The notes beneath the pieces were generated by a model. The model saw only the letters and a list, made by a program, of their open reading frames with translations. It had not been told where the DNA came from and searched no databases. 64,000 nucleotides of DNA from Amphibacillus sp052055485 (GTDB taxonomy: Bacteria > Bacillota > Bacilli > Bacillales > Amphibacillaceae): NCBI RefSeq assembly GCF_052055485.1, contig NZ_CP197171.1, forward strand, positions 2,232,001 through 2,296,000. The letters run 5' to 3'. Position 1 is the stretch's first letter; each line of letters begins with the position of its first letter. The position numbers were made by a program, and so were the translations under genes. Shown in pieces: positions 55,219-63,356 of this stretch.

Positions 55219-55236
55219 AGTACCAAGTGCTAAAAT
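55216..55236. promoter_or_regulatory. FapR-like operator of the fabHF operon
   Basis: TTAGTACCAAGTGCTAAAA (from 55217) closely resembles the FapR site of Bacilli (TTAGTACCTAGTCTTAA-like). It overlaps the -10 box, so FapR would repress and malonyl-CoA would relieve. In B. subtilis fabHA-fabF belongs to the FapR regulon. No fapR gene is in the window. Confidence 0.8.
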
Positions 55237-55272
55237 AAGTGATAATAGATAGATGAGTGAGGAGTAATGAAG

Positions 55273-56208
55273 ATGGCGACTGGAATTATTGGTGTTGGGC
55301 ATTATCTGCCTGAATATATCTTAACAAATAAAGATTTAGAAAAAATGGTTGATACAACGGATGAATGGATTAGAACTCGAACTGGAATTGAGACACGTCA
55401 TATTGCAAAAGCAAAGGAAGAAACATCTGATATGGCGTATCAGGCAGCATTAAATGCTTTAGAACATGCTGATTTAAAAGCTGATCAACTCGACATGATT
55501 TTGGTTGCGACAGTGACTGCTGATCAAACCTTCCCGTCAGTCGCTTGTCAACTACAAGCAAGGTTGGGAGCGACTCAGGCTAGTGCGATGGATGTGGGTG
55601 CAGCGTGTTCTGGTTTTATTTATGGCATCATAACGGCAAAGCATTTTATTGATAGCGGTATGTATAAAAACATTCTAGTCATTGGAGCTGAAAAGCTATC
55701 TAAAATTACCGATTGGTCTGATCGTAATACTTGTGTACTATTTGGAGACGGTGCAGGTGCAGCGATTGTTAGTGAGGTAAGTGAAGGCAAAGGGATTTTA
55801 TCATATGAGCTTGGTGCCGATGGAACAGGTGGAGCTTCTCTTCATCAAGATGACAATAAAATTCGCATGAACGGCCGAGAGGTTTTTAAATTTGCAGTTA
55901 GACAAATGCCTGAGTCAGCTGAAAAGGTAGTTGAAAAGGCAGGATTTGAAAAGTCGGATGTTGACTATTTGGTCCCACATCAAGCTAATGTTCGAATCAT
56001 GGAAGCAGCTCGCGAGCGTTTAGGGATTGCTAAAGAGAAAATGTCTTATACAGTTAATAAATATGGAAATACTTCAGCAGCCTCGATCCCCATTTCCTTA
56101 TCAGAAGACGTTCGTGAAGGAAAGATAAAAGATCAAGATTTAATTGTGCTTGTTGGATTTGGCGGTGGCTTAACCTGGGGAGCGATGACATTGCGTTGGG
56201 GTAGATAA
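55273..56208 (+). CDS. fabH: Beta-ketoacyl-ACP synthase III
   Basis: 311 residues from ATG 55273, 8 nt after GAGGAG; ATG 55267 is too close to it. The catalytic Cys112 (DVGAACSGF), His in VPHQANVRIM and Asn in KYGNTSAASIP form the triad. GFGGGLTWGAMTLRWGR is the standard C-terminus. It condenses acyl-CoA with malonyl-ACP to start fatty-acid synthesis; the Bacillus type prefers branched primers. fabF follows after 41 nt. Confidence 0.97.
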   Translation: MATGIIGVGHYLPEYILTNKDLEKMVDTTDEWIRTRTGIETRHIAKAKEETSDMAYQAALNALEHADLKADQLDMILVATVTADQTFPSVACQLQARLGATQASAMDVGAACSGFIYGIITAKHFIDSGMYKNILVIGAEKLSKITDWSDRNTCVLFGDGAGAAIVSEVSEGKGILSYELGADGTGGASLHQDDNKIRMNGREVFKFAVRQMPESAEKVVEKAGFEKSDVDYLVPHQANVRIMEAARERLGIAKEKMSYTVNKYGNTSAASIPISLSEDVREGKIKDQDLIVLVGFGGGLTWGAMTLRWGR

Positions 56209-56249
56209 TTTAAAACTGTTGTAAGTAGCGAATAAAGGAGGATAAAATA

Positions 56250-57491
56250 ATGGTGCGAAATCGAGTTGTTGTAACCGGTATGGGAGCAGTAACACCACTT
56301 GGAGCAACAAAAGATCAATTATGGGAAAATTTAATTGCTGGAAAATCAGGAATTGATTTTATTACAAAAGTGAACAGAGATGATTTTCCTGTCAAAGTTG
56401 CAGGTGAAATTAAAGATTGGGATCCGCAATTATATATCGATAAAAAAGAAACAAAAAGAATGGATTTATTTACTCAATATGCTGTTGGTGCGGCTAAAAT
56501 GGCAGTAGAAGATGCCGGCTTAAACATCGATGATCAAAATGCTGACAAAGTAGGTGTTTGGGTTGGATCAGGTATTGGTGGGCTGGAAACTTATGAAGAG
56601 CAATTTCGGAAATTTTTAGCTAAAGGTTATCGTCGTGTCAGTCCATTTTTTGTCCCGATGTTGATACCAGATATGGCTGCAGGTCAAATCTCGATTCAAT
56701 TAGGTGCCAAAGGAATCAACTCTTGTACTGTTACGGCATGTGCAACAGGTACAAATTCGATAGGTGATGCATTTAAAGTGATCGAACGAGGGGATGCAGA
56801 GGCAATGATTACGGGTGGAGCTGAAGCCCCACTAACGAATATGGCTTTTGCAGGATTTTCAACAGCGAGAGCCTTATCCTTTAATGAAGACCCGCAAACA
56901 GCAAGTCGTCCTTTTGACAAAGACCGAGATGGGTTTGTTATGGGAGAAGGTGCAGGAATTCTTGTGTTAGAGTCATTAGACTCAGCATTGGCTAGAGGAG
57001 CTGATATTTATGCTGAAATCGTTGGCTATGGCTCGACAGGTGATGCTTATCATATTACAGCTCCTGCTCCTGAAGGCGAAGGAGCTCAGCGAGCAATGAA
57101 ACAAGCGATTGAAGATGCTGATTTGAAACCTGATCAGATTGATTATATTAATGCCCATGGGACGAGTACTCCATTCAATGACAAATTTGAGACGACTGTT
57201 ATTAAAGCTGTTTTCCAAGCACATGCTAATGAATTATTGATTTCATCAACGAAATCAATGACGGGTCACTTGTTAGGGGCAGCAGGTGGTGTCGAAGCAA
57301 TTGCTGCCATAAAAGCGATTGAAACAGGTATTGTACCGCCGACGATAAATTATCAAACCCCTGATCCCGAGTGCGATTTAGATTATGTTCCAAATGAAGC
57401 ACGCAGAAAAACAATTGATGTTGCATTATCAAATTCTCTTGGTTTTGGCGGGCATAACGCAACTTTAATCTTTAAAAAATATCTAGCCTAA
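56250..57491 (+). CDS. fabF: Beta-ketoacyl-ACP synthase II
   Basis: 413 residues, full length. The active-site Cys164 is in TVTACATGTNS; the two histidines are in NAHGTSTPFND and SMTGHLLGAAGG. It elongates acyl-ACP with malonyl-ACP in the cytoplasm. AAAGGAGG precedes the ATG. It is co-transcribed with fabH under the FapR-like box. Confidence 0.97.
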   Translation: MVRNRVVVTGMGAVTPLGATKDQLWENLIAGKSGIDFITKVNRDDFPVKVAGEIKDWDPQLYIDKKETKRMDLFTQYAVGAAKMAVEDAGLNIDDQNADKVGVWVGSGIGGLETYEEQFRKFLAKGYRRVSPFFVPMLIPDMAAGQISIQLGAKGINSCTVTACATGTNSIGDAFKVIERGDAEAMITGGAEAPLTNMAFAGFSTARALSFNEDPQTASRPFDKDRDGFVMGEGAGILVLESLDSALARGADIYAEIVGYGSTGDAYHITAPAPEGEGAQRAMKQAIEDADLKPDQIDYINAHGTSTPFNDKFETTVIKAVFQAHANELLISSTKSMTGHLLGAAGGVEAIAAIKAIETGIVPPTINYQTPDPECDLDYVPNEARRKTIDVALSNSLGFGGHNATLIFKKYLA

Positions 57492-57636
57492 ATAGAAAGA
57501 TCTGTCCAGAGGTGATCTCAAAAAGTTAGTGTGAAAATCTAGCTTATCGAGTGACTACCCATTCATGTGGCAGGTCTTTTTTTATGTGGATAGACATAGA
57601 GTATTTGTGAAGGGACAAGCTACTGGAGGTGTCTGA

Positions 57637-57834
57637 ATGTTATTTTTAATTGGTTTTGGTTTAACAGTTGCAGGTGGTGTCATGCTGATTTTATATATGA
57701 ATCTTGTTCCTGCGGGTTTAGGTTGGACAAGCTATTGGCGCTTTGTTTTAACACAAACAGAATGTCAGCTTTTCTTTGTTGGTATCTTATTAATGATACC
57801 TGGTTATTATCGCCTGTTAAAAAGAATCAAATGA
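57637..57834 (+). CDS. Small membrane protein of unknown function
   Basis: 65 residues with two hydrophobic segments (about 1-20 and 42-58) and a basic C-terminus (RLLKRIK). GGAGGTG lies 6 nt before the ATG, which supports it as a real gene. It lies between fabF and yjbA on the same strand. I do not recognise a family. Confidence 0.65.
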   Translation: MLFLIGFGLTVAGGVMLILYMNLVPAGLGWTSYWRFVLTQTECQLFFVGILLMIPGYYRLLKRIK

Positions 57835-57892
57835 ATAAATATCATAAAAATGGTGATACTATTTTGTAAATATGACAAGTGAGGGCAGTTCA

Positions 57893-58648
57893 ATGATCGT
57901 CATGAATGATGTTTGGGTAAATTGGTTTGAAGGTGAAGAAAACGGATATAATGTTTGTCCATTTTTTGAATGGCGAAAGCTAGATGAAATCCATTTAATC
58001 GACACTATTCCTGTTCTATATGTTGAAACAGAAGTATATCAATATATAGAAAATGACCTCGATGATTTACCCAGAAAACTGTTAGATATGATTAAAAACC
58101 GAACAATTGTAAAAGGAAAGGTATTAAAATATGCTGCAGTCGTAACAGATGGCAGAGGAGTTATTGCCTTTGATACAATGGATTATCATCTTCCATTGAA
58201 AAAGAGCCGCCTCATCCCTCGACATGAGCGGAGAGTTTTCCAACTGATTCGAACACAAGCTAAATTGAGCTTCCCAGTAAAAAGAAATCAACCTGATAAG
58301 ACAGGTCATTTATTTTCGCCTGCACCAGAGGCTATGGTTGGTTTAATTAGACGAGAAAGGGAATTAAAGCAACTGACAATGCTTGTACTTGATCAATTAT
58401 GGGAAGGGAAAAATTGTGATGAAATCCATTATTGGTTAACAGAATGGGAACCAGACCGATATAGCATGATTTGCAAACTATCGTTTAAATCGGCTTGGCA
58501 AAGGTTATATCAACATATTTATCAAGGATGGTCTAAAAAACATGAAGACTTTTGTCGTGAAATTGTTAAAGGTCATCTTTTATTTGAACAATTGTGGGAA
58601 AGAGCCAATCAAACTAATGATGATATTGCCATGAAAAGAATAAAATAA
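57893..58648 (+). CDS. yjbA: YjbA-family protein (DUF3603)
   Basis: 251 residues from ATG 57893, 7 nt after GTGAGGG; the ATG at 57872 lacks a ribosome site. DVWVNWFEGEENGYNVCPFFEWRK near the N-terminus and VVTDGRGVIAFDT, KKSRLIPRHE and HYWLTEWEPDRY are strongly conserved in B. subtilis YjbA. The function is unknown. It is convergent with trpS, as in B. subtilis apart from the transporter genes that intervene there. Confidence 0.92.
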   Translation: MIVMNDVWVNWFEGEENGYNVCPFFEWRKLDEIHLIDTIPVLYVETEVYQYIENDLDDLPRKLLDMIKNRTIVKGKVLKYAAVVTDGRGVIAFDTMDYHLPLKKSRLIPRHERRVFQLIRTQAKLSFPVKRNQPDKTGHLFSPAPEAMVGLIRRERELKQLTMLVLDQLWEGKNCDEIHYWLTEWEPDRYSMICKLSFKSAWQRLYQHIYQGWSKKHEDFCREIVKGHLLFEQLWERANQTNDDIAMKRIK

Positions 58649-58686
58649 CCAGTCAGTAGCTTCCATTCACTGACTGGTTATTTTTA
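58642..58686. terminator. Bidirectional terminator between yjbA and trpS
   Basis: AAAATAACCAGTCA(GT) pairs perfectly with (AC)TGACTGGTTATTTT, flanked by A and T runs; the left arm overlaps the last codons of yjbA. Confidence 0.93.
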
Positions 58687-58689
58687 ATA

Positions 58690-59685
58690 TTATTTGCGTT
58701 TTTTTACTCTTCCAAGTCCAACGGCTTTCTTTGCTTTTGCAAGTGTTTTATTAGCAACCATACTTGCTTTTTCTGCACCATGATCAAGAATATCATCTAA
58801 TTCCTGTGTATTAATAATGTCATAGTAACGTTCTTGAATCGGCTTTAACACTTCAATAACAGCATCAGCAACCTCTTGCTTAAATTGTCCATAACCGACA
58901 TCTTGATATTTTTCTTCTATTTGATCTAAAGTTTGGTTCGTGCAACTCGCTAAAATGGTCATTAAATTACTAATACCTGCTTTTTCTTTTGGATCAAAGC
59001 GAATGACTCCCTCTGAATCAGTCATTGCACTTTTTATTTTTTTCTCAATTCTTTTGGGTTCATCCAACATATAAACAGTTGCTTTTTGATTGTCATCAGA
59101 TTTACTCATCTTCTTTGTTGGTTCTTGAAGAGACATAATTCGCGCGCCAACATCTGATACTCTGATATCAGGAATGGTAAAAATGTCATTATACTTTCGA
59201 TTAAAGCGTTCTGCTAAATCTCTTGTTAATTCTAAATGTTGTTTTTGATCATTGCCAACAGGGACGAGATTTGTATTATAAAGCAAAATATCGGCAGCCA
59301 TTAAGGGAGGATAAGTTAATAACGCTGCTGATACGGCTTCTTTTCCAACTGATTTGTCTTTAAATTGGGTCATTCGCTCAAGCTCACCGATGTAACTTTG
59401 GGTTTGCATGATCCAGCATAATTGAGTATGGGCAGGCACTTCAGATTGAATAAAAAGTGTTGCCTTTTCATGATCAATACCACTTGCTAAATAAAGCGCA
59501 GCTAATGAGCGAATATTCTCTCTTAACTTTAATCGATCTTGAGGAACAGTAATCGCATGTTCATCAACGATACAAAAATAACAATGATAATCAGATTGTA
59601 AATCAACAAATTGCTTCATTGCTCCTAAATAATTTCCTAGGGTTAGCGACCCACTGGGTTGAATGCCTGAAAAAATGGTTTCCAT
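58690..59685 (-). CDS. trpS: Tryptophanyl-tRNA synthetase
   Basis: 331 residues, class I synthetase. The HIGH-type signature is PSGSLTLGN and the KMSKS loop is KKMSKSD (about residue 195). MTQFKDKS and YPPLMAADILLY are typical TrpRS blocks. It charges tRNA-Trp. The start is ATG 59685, with AAAGGTG upstream; a GTG at 59694 would add three residues. A T-box leader with terminator precedes it, so expression responds to uncharged tRNA-Trp. Confidence 0.97.
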   Translation of the reverse strand: METIFSGIQPSGSLTLGNYLGAMKQFVDLQSDYHCYFCIVDEHAITVPQDRLKLRENIRSLAALYLASGIDHEKATLFIQSEVPAHTQLCWIMQTQSYIGELERMTQFKDKSVGKEAVSAALLTYPPLMAADILLYNTNLVPVGNDQKQHLELTRDLAERFNRKYNDIFTIPDIRVSDVGARIMSLQEPTKKMSKSDDNQKATVYMLDEPKRIEKKIKSAMTDSEGVIRFDPKEKAGISNLMTILASCTNQTLDQIEEKYQDVGYGQFKQEVADAVIEVLKPIQERYYDIINTQELDDILDHGAEKASMVANKTLAKAKKAVGLGRVKKRK

Positions 59686-59732
59686 TTTATTCACCTTTCC
59701 TTTTCTTCTTTAAATGATGATTGAAAATAAAA

Positions 59733-59965
59733 AAACTCATTGTCCGATTATGGTTGAGGGACGAATGAACCGCGGTGCCACCCTGCTTATCTCGGAAAAT
59801 GAGATCACTTTAAAATCAGATAACGTTTGATCAGAACGGTATGTTAAAACATACATGCTCGAAAGCCCCAATTTCATCATATCTTGGTATCTGTTTTCAG
59901 CAGCCAGATTCTCTAATAAACCAGTGGACATGAATCCTACACTTTTTCATCGCAATCATATAATT
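59733..59965 (-). ncRNA. T-box riboswitch upstream of trpS (probable Trp specifier)
   Basis: On the minus strand the antiterminator motif reads AGGGTGGCACCGCGGTT (complement of 59771-59788), the T-box consensus. The terminator stem CATT(C)GTCC/GGACAATG with a long T run lies at about 59733-59765. A Stem I-like 5' part begins near GCGATGAAAAAGTG, with GAGAATCTGGCTGCTGAAAACAG-type distal sequences. TGG at complement 59868-59870 (AAATTGGGGC) is the likely Trp specifier. Uncharged tRNA-Trp would stabilise the antiterminator. Confidence 0.9.
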
Positions 59966-59971
59966 AATCAT

Positions 59972-60000
59972 ATTATAATCAATTACTACAAGATAGGCAA
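59972..60000 (-). promoter_or_regulatory. Promoter of the T-box-trpS transcript
   Basis: Minus strand: -35 TTGCCT (60000-59995), a 17-nt spacer and -10 TATAAT (59977-59972). Transcription would start just before Stem I of the T-box. Confidence 0.78.
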
Positions 60001-60345
60001 GAGCCATTCCTTTACTCTTCCCTGTAATCGACTGATTGGCTAATAGAGTTATTCTACTTTCACCTCTATCGATAGACTTCATGAATAACTCGTGAGATAA
60101 GTTTGTTCTGTCGATTAACCTCTATTAACAATTTGATTAAGGACCGTAAGGATAGAGCATTAAGTATGGCAACGTAACAAATGGGGGCTTTACCCTAACA
60201 CGAATAATCAACAATCGTAAGTATGACATCTGAGACAAGCTACGATCTATTGTTCAAAGCGGATGACTTTAAAAACTTGAAAATCATGTTACAATAGACC
60301 AATAGTAGTTAAATAATGAAGGTAAGCTTGAAAGGATTTTTTATA
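60001..60345. other. Divergent intergenic region
   Basis: Between the trpS promoter and the HesB-like gene. No gene or structured RNA was recognised; TACAAT at 60290-60295 may be the -10 of the downstream gene. Confidence 0.4.
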
Positions 60346-60639
60346 ATGAAAATTGAACTAACTGATCGAGCTTTAAAGTGGTTTAAAGAAGAGTATGGTG
60401 TACAGGAAGACGAATATATTAAATTTTTCCCACAGATTTATGGAAGTAGTCCAGTGCAAGATAATTTTGCCCTAGCCTTTCGTAAAGTGGACCAACCCAT
60501 TGATAAAGGTGTAATCATAGAGAAAGAACAAGTGCGTCTTCTTGTTGAGCAGGATGATTTATGGTTTTTTGATGGTCATAATCTAAAGATAGATTACTTA
60601 GCTGATGAAGATGAAGTTATTTTCGATTATCAGAAATAG
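60346..60639 (+). CDS. HesB/YneR-like protein without cysteines
   Basis: 97 residues from ATG 60346 with AAAGGA about 10 nt upstream. MKIELTDRALKWFKEEYG and DDLWFFDGHNLKIDY resemble the HesB/YneR-like (IscA-fold) proteins of Bacillus. It contains no cysteine at all, so it cannot hold an Fe-S cluster through the usual IscA ligands. The function is unknown. It ends at a strong terminator. Confidence 0.78.
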   Translation: MKIELTDRALKWFKEEYGVQEDEYIKFFPQIYGSSPVQDNFALAFRKVDQPIDKGVIIEKEQVRLLVEQDDLWFFDGHNLKIDYLADEDEVIFDYQK

Positions 60640-60674
60640 TTAACTTAAGAGCAGTATTAAAATGGTCTTAAAAT

Positions 60675-60716
60675 AAAACACAGCAAACTTTTAAGTTTTA
60701 TGGTTGCTGTGTTTTT
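60675..60716 (+). terminator. Terminator of the HesB-like gene
   Basis: AAAACACAGCAAAC pairs with GTTGCTGTGTTTT (one G-U-free mismatch at most) followed by Ts. Confidence 0.9.
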
Positions 60717-61413
60717 CGATTTGATTCTAACAAGGTACTTTAATTAAATTTTACGATTGAATAAGTAGACAAGTCAGCTATCTATTGTGAAAATCATTCA
60801 CTGTTTTTTGAAAGTAAATGATTATTTATACATTGTGAATAATAATAGTGTATATTTAGTGATTTTGAATTATTTTCTCTATTCCCTGTGTCACTTGGCA
60901 TAGGATATTTGACTGAAAATTAATATATTTTTGAATATTATCTAATTTTGCGATTAATATTGCATTTATATAACGAATCCAATATAATTCACCTTATGCA
61001 ATTCTATGGTGTCTATTTTTGAAGATTTGTGAATTTCTTTTTGATATTTTGTTTATATAGGCGATCTTATCTTAAAGTTTTCTTAAAAAATTCACACACT
61101 ATTTTTACCCTTTATGAGGATAGAGTTTTAGCTAAGAAGCGGTTTTTAGGGAGCTAATGTTTTACGTTCAAAGTATAAGATAAACTAACATAGGTGTGCT
61201 TGAAGTGTTACATGATTATTTAATCATGTAACACTTCGCTAAGAAACTGCATGACGTTTGTTCAAGAAGTGATACTAACCTATGGGGTTGTTTCGCAAAA
61301 AGACGAGCGAATGCGATTTTTTTAATCGTGCGTTAACTTTTTGTATATGATGAACTACTTTGTTTACTGTTTTTACTGATGGATGAGTTATGAAAGAGAA
61401 GGAGCGAGTAAGA
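60717..61413. other. 0.7-kb gene-free region before the peptide transporter
   Basis: AT-rich with no coding region seen. It contains a perfect inverted repeat at 61202-61237 (listed separately). No promoter could be fixed with confidence. Confidence 0.45.
61202..61237. repeat. Perfect 17-bp inverted repeat with 2-nt loop
   Basis: GAAGTGTTACATGATTA and TAATCATGTAACACTTC are separated by TT. No T run follows (GCTAAG), so it is either a terminator-like structure without a tract or a protein-binding dyad upstream of the transporter operon. Confidence 0.85.
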
Positions 61414-62430
61414 GTGAAAACTGAAAAGCTTTTAGAGATCAAGCATTTGAATACCTCCTTTCGGATTCGAGATGATTATTATGCGGCTGTTGACGATGTC
61501 TCATTAAGTGTGAATAAGAATGAAGTCTTAGCCATTGTAGGGGAATCTGGATCAGGAAAAAGTGCATTAGCTTTTTCCATTATGCGCCTACACAATCGAG
61601 CGAAAACAGAAGGAGAAATTTTATTTAAAGGGGAAGATGTCGTGGGGATGTCTTCTTCACGTCTGAATCAGGTGAGAGGAAAAGACATGGCGATGATTTT
61701 CCAAGACCCGTTAACGGCTTTGAATCCATTAATGACGGTGGAAGAACAGATTGGTGAAGCCCTCTACCTACATGATAAAAGACTGGGGAATAAAGAACGA
61801 CGCCGTAAGGTGATTGACTTATTAAATCAAGTCGGTATTCCTCGCCCAGACTATGTCGTTGATCAATTCCCTCATGAATTATCGGGTGGGATGCGGCAGC
61901 GTGTGATGATTGCGATTGCGATTTCCAATGATCCTGAATTATTAATTGCCGATGAGCCAACGACCGCCTTGGATGTGACGATCCAGGCCCAGATTCTTGA
62001 TTTGATCCGAAACTTAAAGGAGAACATGGACGCCGGTATTATTTTAATTACTCACGATTTAGGGGTCGTGGCTGAAATGGCAGATCGGGTGGCTGTGATG
62101 TATGCAGGGGAACTGGTCGAAGTGGCCACTGTGGAAACCTTGTTTGATAACCCACAACATCCTTATACACGCTCTTTATTAAATTCGGTTCCTAATACCC
62201 ATCAAAAACAGGGGAAATTACATGTGATTCAAGGGATTGTCCCTTCCTTAGCTCATTTACCTCGAACAGGCTGTCGGTTTAAGGCACGAATTCCTTGGGT
62301 TGAGGAGACAGCTCATGAAGCTGATCCCGTTTTACACGAAATAGCGCCCGATCATTGGGTGCGTTGTACGTGCTATAAGCATTTTCATTTTCCCGACATA
62401 GAGGAGGTTGAGACAAGTGGCCTTTCTTGA
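61414..62430 (+). CDS. oppD: Oligopeptide ABC transporter ATPase, OppD/AppD-like
   Basis: 338 residues from GTG 61414, after AAGGAG; ATG 61390 is an alternative without a good ribosome site. Walker A GESGSGKS (about 42-49), signature LSGGMRQRV, Walker B LLIADEPTTALD and switch His (ITHDLG) are intact. The C-terminal oligopeptide-transporter region begins HPYTRSLLNSVP. Its usual four-cysteine motif (GCRFAPRC...C...RC) is reduced to GCRFKARI...RCTC, so two cysteines are lost. With OppF it would power a peptide permease. The base composition looks richer in GC than the neighbouring genes. Confidence 0.93.
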   Translation: MKTEKLLEIKHLNTSFRIRDDYYAAVDDVSLSVNKNEVLAIVGESGSGKSALAFSIMRLHNRAKTEGEILFKGEDVVGMSSSRLNQVRGKDMAMIFQDPLTALNPLMTVEEQIGEALYLHDKRLGNKERRRKVIDLLNQVGIPRPDYVVDQFPHELSGGMRQRVMIAIAISNDPELLIADEPTTALDVTIQAQILDLIRNLKENMDAGIILITHDLGVVAEMADRVAVMYAGELVEVATVETLFDNPQHPYTRSLLNSVPNTHQKQGKLHVIQGIVPSLAHLPRTGCRFKARIPWVEETAHEADPVLHEIAPDHWVRCTCYKHFHFPDIEEVETSGLS

Positions 62431-63349
62431 GATTAACGATTTACACGTTCATTTCCCCATTCGAGGCGGTCTCCTGAATCGAAAGATTGATTCAGTTCGA
62501 GCGGTTGACGGGATTTCCTTTCAAATCGAAGAAGGTAAAACCTATGGTCTCGTTGGTGAATCCGGTTCAGGTAAAACGACAACCGGTCGAGCCATTATTG
62601 GTTTAAATGAGATTACATCTGGTCAAGTCCTGTTTCAGGGGACGGACTTAGCCGATAAAAAGAATAAAAAATTAGATTTCAGAAAAGATATTCAAATGAT
62701 CTTTCAAGATCCCTATTCTTCTTTGAACCCAAAGAAACGGGTGTTAGATATCGTGGCTGAACCGTTACGGAACTATGAAAAACTAACGAAAAAAGAAGAA
62801 GTGATCCGGGTTGCGGACTTGCTTGAAAAGGTCGGGCTTTCAGAAGAAGCGATTTATAAATACCCACACCAATTTTCAGGGGGACAGCGGCAACGCATTG
62901 GGATTGCCCGAGCGATCGCTTTAAAGCCTAAGTTGATTATCGCCGATGAACCGGTTTCTGCCCTTGATGTGTCTGTGCAAGCCCAAGTGTTAAATTTCAT
63001 GCGGGATATTCAAGAGGAACTCAATTTAACTTATTTATTTATTAGCCATGATTTAGGCATTGTGAAACACATGAGCGATCAGATCGGCATCATGTATAAA
63101 GGGCGTTATGTTGAGGAAGGGACAACAGAAGATATCTTCACCCAGCCCCAACATATTTATACGAAGCGCTTAGTGGCGGCTATTCCAGATATTAATCCAA
63201 AAAATAGAGCAAAGCAAAAGACTTTTAGAGAAGATGTTCAAAAAGAATATGAACAGTCCTATCATGATTATTTCGATGAAGAGGGCTTGGCTTATCCTTT
63301 ACGTCGCCAATCAGAAACCCATCTCGTTGCTTTGCCGGAGAGAGGGTGA
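62417..63349 (+). CDS. oppF: Oligopeptide ABC transporter ATPase, OppF/AppF-like
   Basis: 310 residues from GTG 62417, 10 nt after AGGAGG; a TTG at 62408 is too near that site. Walker A GESGSGKTTTGR, signature FSGGQRQRIGIARA and Walker B LIIADEPVSALD are intact. The start overlaps the end of oppD by 14 nt, so translation is probably coupled. The C-terminal part after HIYTKRLVAAIPDI lacks the cysteine motif found in many OppF/AppF proteins and instead ends in a charged, aromatic tail. Confidence 0.93.
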   Translation: MAFLEINDLHVHFPIRGGLLNRKIDSVRAVDGISFQIEEGKTYGLVGESGSGKTTTGRAIIGLNEITSGQVLFQGTDLADKKNKKLDFRKDIQMIFQDPYSSLNPKKRVLDIVAEPLRNYEKLTKKEEVIRVADLLEKVGLSEEAIYKYPHQFSGGQRQRIGIARAIALKPKLIIADEPVSALDVSVQAQVLNFMRDIQEELNLTYLFISHDLGIVKHMSDQIGIMYKGRYVEEGTTEDIFTQPQHIYTKRLVAAIPDINPKNRAKQKTFREDVQKEYEQSYHDYFDEEGLAYPLRRQSETHLVALPERG

Positions 63350-63356
63350 CTTAACG

